Notes under the pieces: model-generated
Seen by the model: the letters and a program-made list of their open reading frames with translations, nothing else
What the model was told of the DNA's origin: nothing
Databases searched by the model: none
Made by a program: the position numbers and the translations under genes
From: Krasilnikovozyma curviuscula
Taxonomy: Eukaryota > Basidiomycota > Tremellomycetes > Cystofilobasidiales > Mrakiaceae
Length of the DNA stretch: 64,000 nt
Assembly: GCA_014825775.1 (NCBI GenBank)
Contig: MVAQ01000043.1
Span: 1 to 64,000, forward strand
Reading direction: 5' to 3'
Shown here: piece by piece, positions 12,184 to 25,782 of the stretch
How the letters are laid out: each line of letters opens with the position of its first letter
Numbering within the stretch: position 1 is the stretch's first letter

Positions 12184-14706
12184 TCACTGTGGCGCAAGGC
12201 CCTCCTTCTCCCTCGCTCGTCGTTTAGCTACAGAGAAAACGAACTCAATCAGTGCCAAGACGAAAAGATGGGACAAATTGGGGACCAACGCTGACCTCTG
12301 TCTCTTTTGGCTTCAAGTTCGTGGAATTCGCCTCCAATCTCAGCAAGACTACGCAACGTGATGGAAAACCCAAAACAACTGAGACCTCGCGATTCAATGG
12401 ATATCAGAAATAAATTCGGACTCACTGGCTCGGCTTCTTCATCGGTGGATCTTCCTTTGTGAAGTAAGTGTGTTGAAGCGCATCGTTCGCCAGCAGACGC
12501 TTTTCTGGATCGTACGTGAGGAGACCCTTTACCAAGTCCAGAGCAGAGGGTGATAAATTGTACCTACAAGAAGATCGTTGGTCAGTATCTTTAGTCCGAT
12601 AGAACGTCTGGGGGAGAGCAATGCTGACTGTGAATACATTTCTTTCAATCTTGAAGGGAGAGGATCGGTCGGCTTCTTTAACAGCTCATACCACGGCAGT
12701 TGTGTAAGACCAGGCCAATCTGACTCAAGTGGTGTTCCACAAGTTTCCATAATGATTTGAAGTTGGTGAATGTCATCATTACCTGAGACAAAAGGAATCA
12801 ACGACGTTAGTTCTTGGACCATGTTTGAGATAATAAGACTAAACAGATTACCTTGAAAGACTGCTTTTCTGGTATACATCTCTAGTATTATACATCTTTG
12901 AGAGAGAAAAGCGAGCGATAGATTTTGCGGTTGAGAATACTTTCGTGAAGCAAGGGAACTGAAGTTTGACTCACCCGGCGCTCCACATATCGACCTCAGG
13001 ACCATATTCCGTCGCACCCAACAAAAGTTCCAGCGGTCTATACCACAGAGTTATAACTCTGTTGGTGTAGTTGCCCTTCCTTCTCTTGTGGTAGAACCTT
13101 GCAAGCCCAAAATCAGCCAATTTCAGTTCTCCTTGTCCGTTGATGAGGATATTTGAGCCCTTCATATCTCGGTGTAAGACCCCTTTTTGGTGAAGATGAG
13201 AAAGTCCAGATATCATCTGATATGAGAATGACTTTAAATTGGCCGGCGAGAAGACGTATTGTGGTTGAGAGAGGACACCAGTGAGATCGTGGTCCATGTA
13301 TTCAAAGACCATGTAAACGGCGCCTGAACGAGGGACACAAATTTGAATAATTCCTTATCACCTGTTCTATAGCTCTAATCCCGACTCACCTTTTGATATC
13401 ATCATTTCGTGGAGCATGACAACATTCTCATGCTTCAACGTCTGCAACAGCTTGATCTCTCGCATCGATGTCACTGGGAATCCTTCCTTCTCCCCTTCCA
13501 TCCTGATCCTCTTCAAAGCAACGAAGACGCCAGTTTCATTGCTCTTAGCCTTGTAGACTTTTCCGTAGGTGCCTTCTCCAACTTGGCTGAGCAATTCGTA
13601 TGTTTCTTGGAACTTGACGACTTCGCTTTCAGCTCGCTTCTGAGATATAGAGTCACTGTCGTCACTTTCTTTAACTCTCTTGGGGTCTCTATCGTCTTTG
13701 AGTGGGGGCGAAGGTAAAGTGAGGGGTGTTTGACGAGAAGTTGCGCCGAAGGATGCTGGGGAAGGAAGTTTTGACGAAACAACCGAATGATCCTCTTCTC
13801 TACCTCTTTTTAATGGATTTTGGTGGCTAGAAATGACTGTTTCTGATACTTGGTGGTAGTCTGGTGATGGTTGGCGAGAGTTGTTGGCGCTTCTGCTGGA
13901 CGAAGCAATGGGTTCTTCTTCTCGAAGTTCCTGAGGTTTGTAGACCGAGAGATCAAATTGAATGGCCCCTACAATGCTGAGCCAGATTTCAATTTCTAAA
14001 TTTTTTATTTCGATGCAACCACAAGGTTGAGATGTCAGTTAGGGTAGACCTAAAGAGTGCAGATAGGCACTAACCTTTAGCATTCATGTCTCCCAATTCT
14101 TCAGCAGAAATGGGTTTTCCATCCCTGTACACCACGATAGCTGGAAGTGATTTGGCAGAGTATTTGTTTTCGATGCAATCTTCAGCTCTTACAGCTACGA
14201 ACTTGGTGAACGGGTGATTTCTTGCCAACAAGTCAAACTGGTCTGCAGCATCCTCTGACCGCCCGTGGTCCCTGAATAACAAGATGATTTAATTTAGACC
14301 AACTTCAAAGAGAACATCACAATTGGTAAAAGACTCACTTTTTCGTTATGAGACAAACAACGGGGCTTCCTTGATCTTTCGTTGCTCCTTCTGCTTGCCA
14401 ATCAACTTTGCTTGCTTCAACAACCTCACGCTGCCAACTCCTCCTAGTGATTTCGAAAACTTTGTTGACCTGTTTTCTAGATGTTGGTTCTCGTGTGGAT
14501 GCTCTTGGTCCCCATCCTTGATCTACAGGTGCGAGGGAAGTTCCTCCTTGGAAGACATTCTGGAATTGCTGTTGACGATTGCTCTGGTTGGACTGGCTGG
14601 AAAGACGTCCTTGATGAGAGCTTCCTCCAGTGCTTCCTTCTCCTGCTCCATCCCCGTAGGCTGAACGAAAGCTTTGCTTAAACTTCTTGTTGTTCTGGCT
14701 AGACAT
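12184..14706 (-). CDS. CTD-type cyclin-dependent kinase (Ctk1/CDK12-like) with N-terminal phosducin/thioredoxin-like domain
   Basis: Nine exons joined in phase: 14339-14706, 14075-14271, 13390-13968, 12975-13323, 12852-12895, 12638-12782, 12426-12563, 12296-12348 and 12184-12227; 638 residues. Residues about 75-190 match the phosducin-like thioredoxin fold (REVVEASK, FTKFVAVRAEDCIENKY, LPAIVVYRDGKP). A Ser/Pro-rich linker follows. The kinase domain starts near residue 315: GEGTYGKV, PVTSMREIK, HRDMKGSN, DFGLARF, WYRPLELLLG and the CDK-type C-lobe, ending with a short basic tail. Ctk1/CDK12 kinases phosphorylate Ser2 of the RNA polymerase II CTD. Between the acceptor at 13968 and the kinase motifs there is no in-frame ATG; the nearest is at 14087, inside the thioredoxin-like exon. 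So either the two domains form one protein, or the kinase starts at 14087 from a separate promoter. The acceptor before exon 5 is AAG. Confidence 0.75.
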
Positions 14707-15150
14707 TTCGGAACTGGAATGATTTGAGGTCGAAAATACTGGTTCAGATACGCCTGTCACTGCTGCTGACTAGCCTCATGCTCTCTGGGTATATTTTACT
14801 GCCACTAATGTCGAGATTTGGAGAGACAACGGTGCTGGTTAACTTGTAAACGGAGGGAAATCACACCCTCAAGTTGTCAGACTAGAGAAATAGTGGCGGT
14901 AAGGAATCCAATAGAGTCAATTATGGCTTGATCCCAACCAAAAGTGCGTGGAACATTGCAGAGATTGTGCAGCTTCCAAGCAACCGTTCGCTTTGCGCTG
15001 TGTAGAAGTGAGCTTGTGGCGCTTTTGTAAACAAGCGAACGAACCGTCTGCGCACCGACTTGCTATATCACCGGGCATGGCACGTCTCGCTTCGCGACTT
15101 CTATCTCTCTCTTTTCGCGGCACCCGATTCGCGCTCGGACCAAAATAAGC
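14707..15150. other. divergent intergenic region
   Basis: About 440 bases between the start of the kinase gene and the start proposed for the next gene. The ATG at 15076 opens only a 23-codon frame (MARLASRLLSLSF...) and could be an upstream ORF of the next transcript. No other feature seen. Confidence 0.4.
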
Positions 15151-15869
15151 ATGTTAGAAGAAACACACTCTGATTCATCTCAGCTCTTGCGTCTTTCCTT
15201 CGGCGTCTTTCCTTCTTTCAGATCCACTTCAGCGTCTTATACGGCCATCTGCCCTCCAACTCCCATCAAGGACTTGGATGCGTTGAGAATAGGTGTGCTC
15301 GGTCAATGGCTTATTGCAGTAGATGAATGTGAGCAATTGCATCGCACTCAACTTTTGATGCATGTTTTGCAGCTCTTCTTTGCTGCATTTGTAAAGTATT
15401 GTAGGTGTCTCTCAGATCATATCGTTCGCTCTTTCCGACCCATCTCGAGGTCATCCAGGCATCATTTTCGCTGGTGTTGCCTCTGACGATCGGGCTAAAG
15501 CAGAAAAGGATTGCGGCGTCATGTTCCTTCGAGTGCAAGGTCTACGGCTCCTATCAAGGTATCCATCCACATCTAATATCTTTGGAAATAAATGTAGGAC
15601 CAATATCTATGATGTATGTGATTTGACCAGGTCTCCCTGAAGACCCTGCCATCGACGCTATCTACAACGAGCTCCCAGCTCATCTTGTCCATCATCATTT
15701 CGAATGGACCATGAGAGCACTCCCAAAAGGAAAGTACGTCCCAAGTTTGTTCTTCTATAGAGAAAAAACAGGAATGGATGACCTACCAGTAGCCCATACT
15801 CTGGAAACCGTTCAACCTCTCGGCGGCTTGTTGCGCGATTTTCCCATTTTATCTATTGTTTACATTTGA
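15151..15869 (+). CDS. hypothetical protein, unrecognised
   Basis: Probably three exons: 15151-15328, then from about 15404, then about 15632-15869. The best-joining model gives a first part with PPTPIKDLDALRIGVLG, a middle SQIISFALSDPSRGHPGIIF and a last exon LPEDPAIDAIYNELPAHL to the stop at 15869. I do not recognise the family. The second junction is weak: the good-looking donor at 15559 puts the middle exon in another frame, while the frame I prefer needs a GTCTAC donor near 15540. The open frame in exon 3 (about 80 codons, no stop) and its codon use support a real gene. It lies between the divergent kinase gene and tandem N-myristoyltransferase. Product length about 170 residues in this model. 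Confidence 0.4.
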
Positions 15870-16398
15870 GGACACCGCTCTGTGCCCCCGTATTGTGAAA
15901 TCATTTCTATCCTTATTGTGAATAGTATTATGAAGAACTATTCGCTCGTAACTAATAGGAGTAACCACATCTGTGAACTTTGATGAGATGTGAGCGAGCT
16001 GGAAAACAGTGTATAATACTCCTCGTTTTCTGTTCTGTTTACAGCGCTATCAACGTCATCTCGCCAGCCGTCGTCTTCGTTAGCACTTTGGTTGCTGGTG
16101 GAATAGATCAATTCCCTTGAATATTCATTGAAGATCAGGTATAGGATTTCTTTTTCTCCCTGTGAAGCCTCGGTCGCACCCACTAATGTGCACTGCGGCT
16201 CCCCCTTGCTCTTGTTTGGTTGTTTTTGCTGGCAGCTTTAGACTGAAACTGCAAAAGCGCGATCTTACAAAGAAATTTCGCATCACAGGAATTCGAGTGC
16301 CGAGAGACAGAAGCAGAGTGGCGAACAGCATCATCATAGCGATCAAGTTTGAGTTTTGTTTTACATCCAACCACTCCTCTCGTTGGAATTTCTTTAAC
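15870..16398. other. spacer upstream of N-myristoyltransferase
   Basis: About 530 bases holding the 3' end of the preceding gene and the promoter and leader of N-myristoyltransferase. Several antisense frames cross it but none resembles a protein. No repeat or RNA gene recognised. Confidence 0.4.
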
Positions 16399-18833
16399 AT
16401 GGCCTCGTCATCTGGATCATCGTCAACCCATCCTGTTGAGCTGTCTGATGCCTTGAAGGACATGCTCTCTGGCAATCCTCGAATGACTGAAGACGAAGAC
16501 GACCATGAGGATGGAGAAGACGCTGACGAGGGCGAAGGTGTGCAGGGCGAAGGAGCTGGAGACGGTAGCACAGAGAAGACCAAAAAGAAGAAGAAGAAGA
16601 GTAAAGCTGGGAAGCTTGCTAGTAAAGTCAAGTAAGATCACTTTTTTTCTGGATGGCTTTCATCAGTTTCATCCTGAAGCAACTATAAGCTGACTGCCAC
16701 GTCTACCAAAGAAATGCTCTGCCCGGACAAGGAGGCCAAGATATCCCTGCACCAATACTTCAAGAGGTCATGAAACATGTTGAAGCGGAAGTTGACGGTG
16801 AACAAGGTGAGCTGGGCGCTGGATACTTTTTTTTGTTTCGAATTATACCCCCAACTGAAGTGCCATTTGAACCATTCCTTCAACCAGTCGACCAGGAACA
16901 GGTCCGAAAAGCACTCCAAGCAATGAAATTGATGGATATGTTAAACGGAAAATCGTTACCAGGTAATACCGGAAAGAACAAGGATGAGAAGGGCGACTTC
17001 AAGGTGCGTTTCATCAGTAGTACTGCCAGGGGCACTTACTGAAAGTCAACATTTCTTTCTATATCAGTTCTGGAAGACGCAGCCTGTCACTCAGTTCGGA
17101 GAGGCTCCAGCTGATGCCGACGAGGAAGAAGGGCCAATTGATGATTAGTCAAATCCAACTACTGAAGCCAATATTCTAATTTGAAAGACTGAACATGTCT
17201 GAACATGTCCCTTCAAAGCTCCCAAAACGGTCGCCGATGTTCGACAGACACCTTATCCTCTTCCAGGTGGATTCGAATGGAGTACAGTTGACGTGGAGGA
17301 CCATGCACAGGTGAGAAACCAAGTCCATTCGCATTTCGAGGAGAAGATCTTTGTTGCTGATGATTTCTCTGAATCAGATGACGGAACTACAAACACTGCT
17401 TTTGGAGAACTACGTTGAAGACGTTGACGCGACTATGCGGTTCGCATACAGCTTGGAGTTCTTGAACTGGGCCCTCAAGCCCCCTGGCTATGTCAAAGAA
17501 TGGCACATTGGAGTGAGGGTGATCAAAACTGGAAAGCTAGTCGGCTTCATTAGTGGAATTCCAGTTCATTTGAGAATCAGGTCCAAGTCAGAGGCAACCA
17601 GGTTCTCAGAGTGTTTTTCATATGACTGACATTTCTATCTTTAATCGTAGAGATTTCAATTCATCTGAAATCAACTTCCTGTGTGTTCACAAGAAACTTC
17701 GATCAAAGCGGCTGGCGCCAGTGTTGATAAAGGAAGTGACAAGACGATGCAATCTGGTCGAAGTCTGGCAAGCAGTCTACACTGCGGGAGTTGTGCTGCC
17801 AGTTCCGTTCGCAACCACAAGGTGAGCTAGGAAACGCAGCTTCGATGAGAGTCCGATGAAAGGAGCTAATAACGATGTAATGTCGCAGATATTTCCACCG
17901 AAACCTAAACCCAAAGAAACTCATCGACGTCGGGTTCGCCCAGCTTCCTCGAAGCATGACGATGGCGCGTTGCATCAAACACTACGCTATGCCCAAAACA
18001 ACTTCTATTGCTGGATTCAGAGAAATGACCCTAGAAGATTTGCCAGCGGTTGCAGGCTTGCTCAAGAGGTATCTCGCTCGATTCGACGTCGCACCGTTGT
18101 ACGACGAGGAAGAGTTCAAGCACTGGTTCATTAGTGGAATGGGAACAGGACAGCCTGATGCGCAAGGCAGAAGAGCTGGCCAAGTTACGTACTGTTACGT
18201 CGTCGAGGTGAGTTTTCTGTTAATTCGGTGCCTCAGCTCGATTGCTGATCTTCATTTTACTAGGATCCAACAACCCATGCTATCACGGATCTCGTTTCTT
18301 TCTACTCCCTTCCTTCTTCTGTCTTGGATTCTGTCAAGTATCCAACAGTCGACGCAGCATACCTCTACTACTACGCAACAGAAGCAGCATTCCCTTCAAC
18401 TTCAGGCACCTCAAGCTCTTCGAGTGCTCTCGCTGAATCAAGTGAGCCTGAAACGAACAAGAGGCTCAGTGACAGGCTTAAGGAGGTTATTGAGGATTTA
18501 CTGACAGTGGCTCAAAATGTATGTCTGTCTTTCGTTTGTTGCCTAGGTCTCAAGTGAATCTAAATTTTTATCGTATTTCAGTCTGGATTTGACGTGGTTA
18601 ACTCTTTGACCTCCATGGACAACAACTTGTTCCTAGCAGAACACAAGTTTGGAGCTGGTAGTGGATACTTGAGATTCTACATGGTGAGTATTTTGAGACT
18701 AGGATACAAAACGTGACCAAGACTAATTGAAGTCTACTTTCCGTTTCAAAAGTACAATTACCGGATGAAGCCTGTGGAGGGAGGATTCCCGAACTCATCT
18801 GCTCTCAGCGGTGTGGGTCTAGTTATGCTGTAG
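16399..18833 (+). CDS. NMT1: glycylpeptide N-tetradecanoyltransferase (N-myristoyltransferase)
   Basis: Transfers myristate from myristoyl-CoA to N-terminal glycines; essential in fungi studied. Start at ATG 16399, then an acidic and a Lys-rich segment as in other NMTs. Diagnostic blocks follow in order: [113 protein letters not shown] and the C-terminal GVGLVML ending at the stop at 18833. Most introns resolve cleanly; the one near 16624-16708 uses an AAG acceptor after a CTGAC branch site. One junction (about 17145-17220) does not join in phase with any donor I can see, so the gene model is open there. It is convergent with the oxidoreductase gene, 57 bases away. Confidence 0.92.
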
Positions 18834-18890
18834 AGACTCTTTTAATGATAACAATGCTTGATGAAACGCTTTTGAATGCCATATCATACT

Positions 18891-20450
18891 TCAAGAAAGC
18901 AATTCACTCATCTTGACTGACCTTCCATTACTGCCAAGTAAGCCCTCGATGAAGGCAAGATCTCTCAAAGCAAGCTCTGGAGATCCATACCCCTTGTGCT
19001 CAGCTCCGCTACAATCCTTCAAGAAGTCTAGAAGCTCTGGCATTACACCGTATACCTCCAGGGAAAGCTTTAACACTTCCTCGTCTACTGCTCCAGCTCC
19101 CTTAGAAGCGTCTTTTGAAGGAGTAATGACTTTCAATTCTCCATCCATCAGTTTGATTTGCAAATACCCGTTCTCCGCAACGATGGTAAAAGAGCTGGTA
19201 GATCCAATTCCTGGTGGACCGCTAGCAGTGTATTCGAAAGTGCCCTGAACTCCCTCGGAGTTCTTGATGATCGAGTGAAGAGTGTCAACTGGTGGGAGAT
19301 GCTCGCGCGCGAGTTTGACAAAGGAGACGAGCTCGATATCAGACGCGGTCGAACGGGCAGCAATCGAGTTCAGCACAACTGCAGCGGCATGGACTCTGAG
19401 AAGAATTTTGTGCAAGGTAAACATCAATGATATTCGCTTTCAAGCTTGACTTGAAGAAGGCGAAAACTCTCACCCTCCATCCACTGGTGCACCAGCAAAC
19501 AGCAAGTCAGCTCATGGGCTCTTAAAAAAATCAGCCCCAAAAAATTCCACACTTACGAATGAAACCACCTTGATAATCAGGGACGGTTCTCCAGGAAGTC
19601 TGGTGCCACTTGTTGCCTGATGTTTCGATGTGGCCGGTTTGGACGTAAGAGAAGTTGATGACTTTGCCCAGAGGTGCAAGCATTTCAGGAATCTTTGAGA
19701 ATATTGGCATGGATTCGAAGTTCTGGCCAATTGGTGCAAGTCAGCGGTGTAGCTTTGGTGATCACCCTATTTGACAGTGCAACAAGATCATACCTCTGCA
19801 ACTCTCCATTTGACTCCTTTTGGTTTGTACACTATGTTGTAAGTTCTAATGAGTGCTTTGGCTGACTTGATATCAGGTCCGACTGGCTTCTCGCTGGTGC
19901 ACCAGGGAAAGGGTTCCGAACAACACACAAAGTCAACCTCAAGAAATGAGCATGGGGAAGCTAAGAATTAAACCTACGAGATCACGTGTTTGCCAGCTTT
20001 CCAACAAGATTCAATGATAGCTGGCTGTTTGGTGATCGGAAGAGCGATGATTACAGCTTGAATGTCGTCTCTGTTCAAGAGGTCTTCGAGAGTTCCCTTG
20101 CGCTCGGCAGATTCACCAACTTCGGAAAATAGGTCGATGGACTCAACGAGTCCGGTCGTGAACGCAACTTTGGCACTTTCGTGAGTACTTTGAAAGGACC
20201 TCGACCATATGGCCTTAAGGGCGAAACCTGGCGCGTCTTTCAACGAGCTCGATCTGATGGTTTGGAGAGCTGGCAGATGAGCCTGTACAACGTGATCAGT
20301 ACCCTACAGCAGTTACAATGTTCTTTCCAACATACCATCTGCACAAAGATGCCTCCACCTACAAACAAGGGGGAAAGAGTTAGTCTGCATGTAAGTGTTT
20401 TATTTATTTTAAATAGCAAACCCACCAAGGATTGCAACTCCAACAGTCAT
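18891..20450 (-). CDS. Gfo/Idh/MocA-family NAD(P)-dependent oxidoreductase
   Basis: Start MTVGVAILGGGIF at 20450, a Rossmann dinucleotide motif interrupted by the first intron, followed by small exons (FVQM then AHLPALQTIR). Next come LNRDDIQAVIIALPITKQ and SEKPVGPDIKSAKAL, where EKP is the conserved catalytic-site motif of the family. The C-terminal half (about 18890-19550) is the alpha/beta substrate domain with LDGGVHAAAVVLN. Such enzymes oxidise or reduce sugars, inositol-like polyols or biliverdin; substrate cannot be told here. Similar fungal single-copy proteins exist and are mostly uncharacterised. It is tandem with LCP5, about 200 bases downstream of it. Confidence 0.85.
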
Positions 20451-20654
20451 TGTGCAATATCTGGCGAATTTGTGGGAAGAGTGGATGAGAGTCGGAAGGA
20501 AGGGTGAAGAGTTCCTTGTTCATTAGTTTCTCCGACAGCGAGGCGGTCGGTCGGCGTTCGCTGAAATTCTCGCTGTTTTTAGGTGGAGCAGTTTGTTTGG
20601 ACACACATGTATTGAAGAACATCTCGGATTGAGTAAAGAGAACATATATCGCCT

Positions 20655-22049
20655 TTATTTCCTTGATCTCTTCTTCTTCTTCCCAGCGTTGCCCAAATCT
20701 TTCTCGAATTTCCCTTTCTTCTTCGGTCCACCATTGCTCTCTCCAAAACTCCTATCGCCCCTCTCTCTCCGTTCCCATACATCAGCTCTCTTGTCACCTC
20801 CTCCACCAAGGTTGGCTGACACAGCATCCCAGCCATCGTTACCACCACCGAGCCCACCAAGGACCTCATTCCAACCCCCGGCGCCAGACCCGCCCATCGC
20901 GTCCTCCTCCTCTTCTCTTTCTCGTCTCTTTCGATCCGACGACTTGAGGACGAGACGTGTAAAGTTCTCCTCTTCGAACTCAGCCTGTTCCTGAGCGAGC
21001 GATTTCTTCTTCCGTGCCGATGAATGCGAAAGGAGGGAGGTGAGGCCAGTAGACGATTCTTGACGAGGTTGACCAGATGTCAAAGAAGCGTAATCGGCCA
21101 ACGCAAGTGGTGCGCGAGCTACACGAGGTGTTTTGCCTGCAAAACGAAATAGAAAGAGTCAGAGACTCACGGCAAAAGCGCGTTGAGAATGGGCACTGGA
21201 ATTTACCTTTCCTGCTTGTTGGCTCGTTATAAGGCATGGCAGTAAGTCTCGGAGGTCTGTAGACACCATCGCTAGACTCTTCAGCTGCTCCCTTATTGGA
21301 GCGACGACGGCTGCTACCAACTTCTTCGTCATCGTCATCGTCGTCATCGTCTCCTCTAGATGGTTTCAGAAGCGCTGAAGCATTCGGCTTGAATGACATG
21401 GGGTCTGAATGAAAGAAAAGAAGAAGCATGTTAGCGAGTATTCATGGCAGGCGCAGCAAAGGGGAGAGCACTGAAAAGATTTGCCCAGACTTACCATCTT
21501 CAACAGGAGTGTTCACGGTCTCTTCGGATGCCTTGACAAGCCTATCGACCTGCTTTCCTACCTTCAGCTCCATGCCCTTTACCCTCTCCATCACTTCCCT
21601 CAACACGACCAACTCGTAACCAATTTGTACATTGTTCGGCAGATTTGACCTGTCACCTCTTGTGGTGCTGGAGAAGTTATTTAAAACTTTGGAAGAAGTT
21701 GATACTGCGTCGCTGTCCTCAGTTGAGGAAGGCGAGAGCCTGTCGGCAATGAGGAGCGCGAGCAGGTGGGTGTACGAGAGGAGGAGCTGAGGTCTAACGG
21801 ACAGCAACGAGAGGCCATCTGAATGATCGAGACTTGATGGAGATGTACGAAGACTAGCACGAGCCAAGAGGGAAGTAAATTTGGTTGAATACAAATTTTA
21901 TAGCAAATAGTAGTAAATTTTTGGAACGGCTCTACGTACGTAGATAGCAACGGGTTCAACGCTTGGTTGGTTTGGGACAAAGATGCCTTCAAGCTCTGGA
22001 GGACCTGTACAAAGTCCTCTGGAGCCTGCTCGTCCATTGTAGAAGCCAT
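20655..22049 (-). CDS. LCP5: LCP5/neuroguidin, Sas10/Utp3/C1D-family U3 snoRNP factor
   Basis: Family members act with the U3 snoRNP in 18S rRNA processing in the nucleolus. The N-terminal Sas10/C1D helical domain is encoded about 21480-22049 (IGYELVVLREVMERVKGMELK, KQVDRLVKA). After an intron come FKPNASALLKP, an Asp-rich run (about 21330-21350) and the highly diagnostic YRPPRLTAMPYNEP (about 21235-21275). The C-terminus has the conserved FEEENFTRLVLKSSDRKRR and a Gly-rich then Lys/Arg-rich tail. Start assigned to MASTMDEQ at 22049; the in-frame codons upstream include no ATG. The protein is shorter than some neuroguidins but all three blocks are present. Confidence 0.9.
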
Positions 22050-22591
22050 CAAGGCGAATTCTTTGGACAACGAAGGATCGAAAGGGTCAGTCAAAGCTCA
22101 CAGGACCACACCAAAGTTCAAAGGGATATAGACAGAAAGGACTAGAATTTGTATGTTGAATCAGTCATGGGATTTCTAGTTCCACCTCCCCCAACTAAGA
22201 GGAGTTAGGCTTGTAATCATTGCTTTTCAGTGCCCAGTGCATTAGAGCCCCGTTAGGGCCCATCATCATATACGACATACAAATTCTAGTCCAGGTATTA
22301 GAGAACTAAGTCAGGGATAGGAACTCACAGTAAATTTTTGAGACGATGGCCAGAGGAGAACTCGTAGCAGTCGAGCAGCGCAGAGAAGTTTTGTCGAGGA
22401 GCGTGACATGTGTAACACGGTTTCGCCACCACCAGACTTCGCCCAAGTGCAGCCCAACTACAGCTTGCTTCTTGACGTCTAACAAGACCCCCCTCGACCT
22501 CCCTGTAACCATCAATCCATACATCTCTCTCAAATAGAACATCAATCTCGCCCAATTCATCCTAGCAGAACACCTTCCAATCGTCGTCAGT
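22050..22591. other. divergent intergenic region, LCP5 / DDX41
   Basis: About 540 bases between two divergent starts. It contains the inverted-repeat element at 22139-22292. Promoters of both RNA-processing genes must lie here. Confidence 0.5.
22139..22292. repeat. 154-bp element bounded by 18-bp perfect inverted repeats
   Basis: The 18 bases at 22139-22156 (GGACTAGAATTTGTATGT) are the exact reverse complement of 22275-22292. The 118 bases between have no open frame of note. No convincing target-site duplication is visible. It could be a miniature inverted-repeat transposable element, or a long stem in a transcript leader. Confidence 0.75.
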
Positions 22592-25264
<2,673 letters not shown>

Positions 25265-25782
25265 ACATGAGAATGGAGTCTGTTTTGCTCTTGTAGTTAG
25301 TATTTGGTTGCTGTCATCGCATGTCGTTCTTTCTTTTCGTCAGAAAAGCAAGTCTGTCGCCGCTCATAGTGTGAGTGTCGATTTCGGTAATAGAAAAAAT
25401 ACGGACTTTCTCAAATACAGCCTGACCCAATTGAACAGCTGGTTCTCAGGACCACTTAACCATAACTAGACTCGCTAAAAGCCACGTAGAGCTCGGTTTC
25501 AGAAAACAGTTGACGCGTTTTTCTCTGCGCCTCCCACTTCTCATGCTGAGAGGCTGCGAACTCCCACTCGTTCCATATACCCCTCTTACCGTTGAGAGTT
25601 ACAGATTCGCTCTGATCTGTTGTGAAACATATACGAACACAGACACCTTGCTGCAGCTCACTGTCAGGAAGGCCGCCCCCCTTTCAACTAGAAGCTGGCC
25701 AGGGGCTTAATCTTCTGAAGCCCATCTGCTATCGCATCTAGTCCAACAACACGCTTGAATATAGACGGTGATCACATCAGCC
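25265..25782. other. spacer upstream of class V myosin
   Basis: About 520 bases between DDX41 and the myosin start, same strand. It should contain the DDX41 3' UTR and the myosin promoter and leader. No other feature recognised. Confidence 0.4.

Noticed and set aside
16125..16631. 168-codon antisense frame over the NMT leader
   Set aside because: Hydrophobic low-complexity mirror of the Lys/Asp-rich NMT N-terminus; nothing recognisable.
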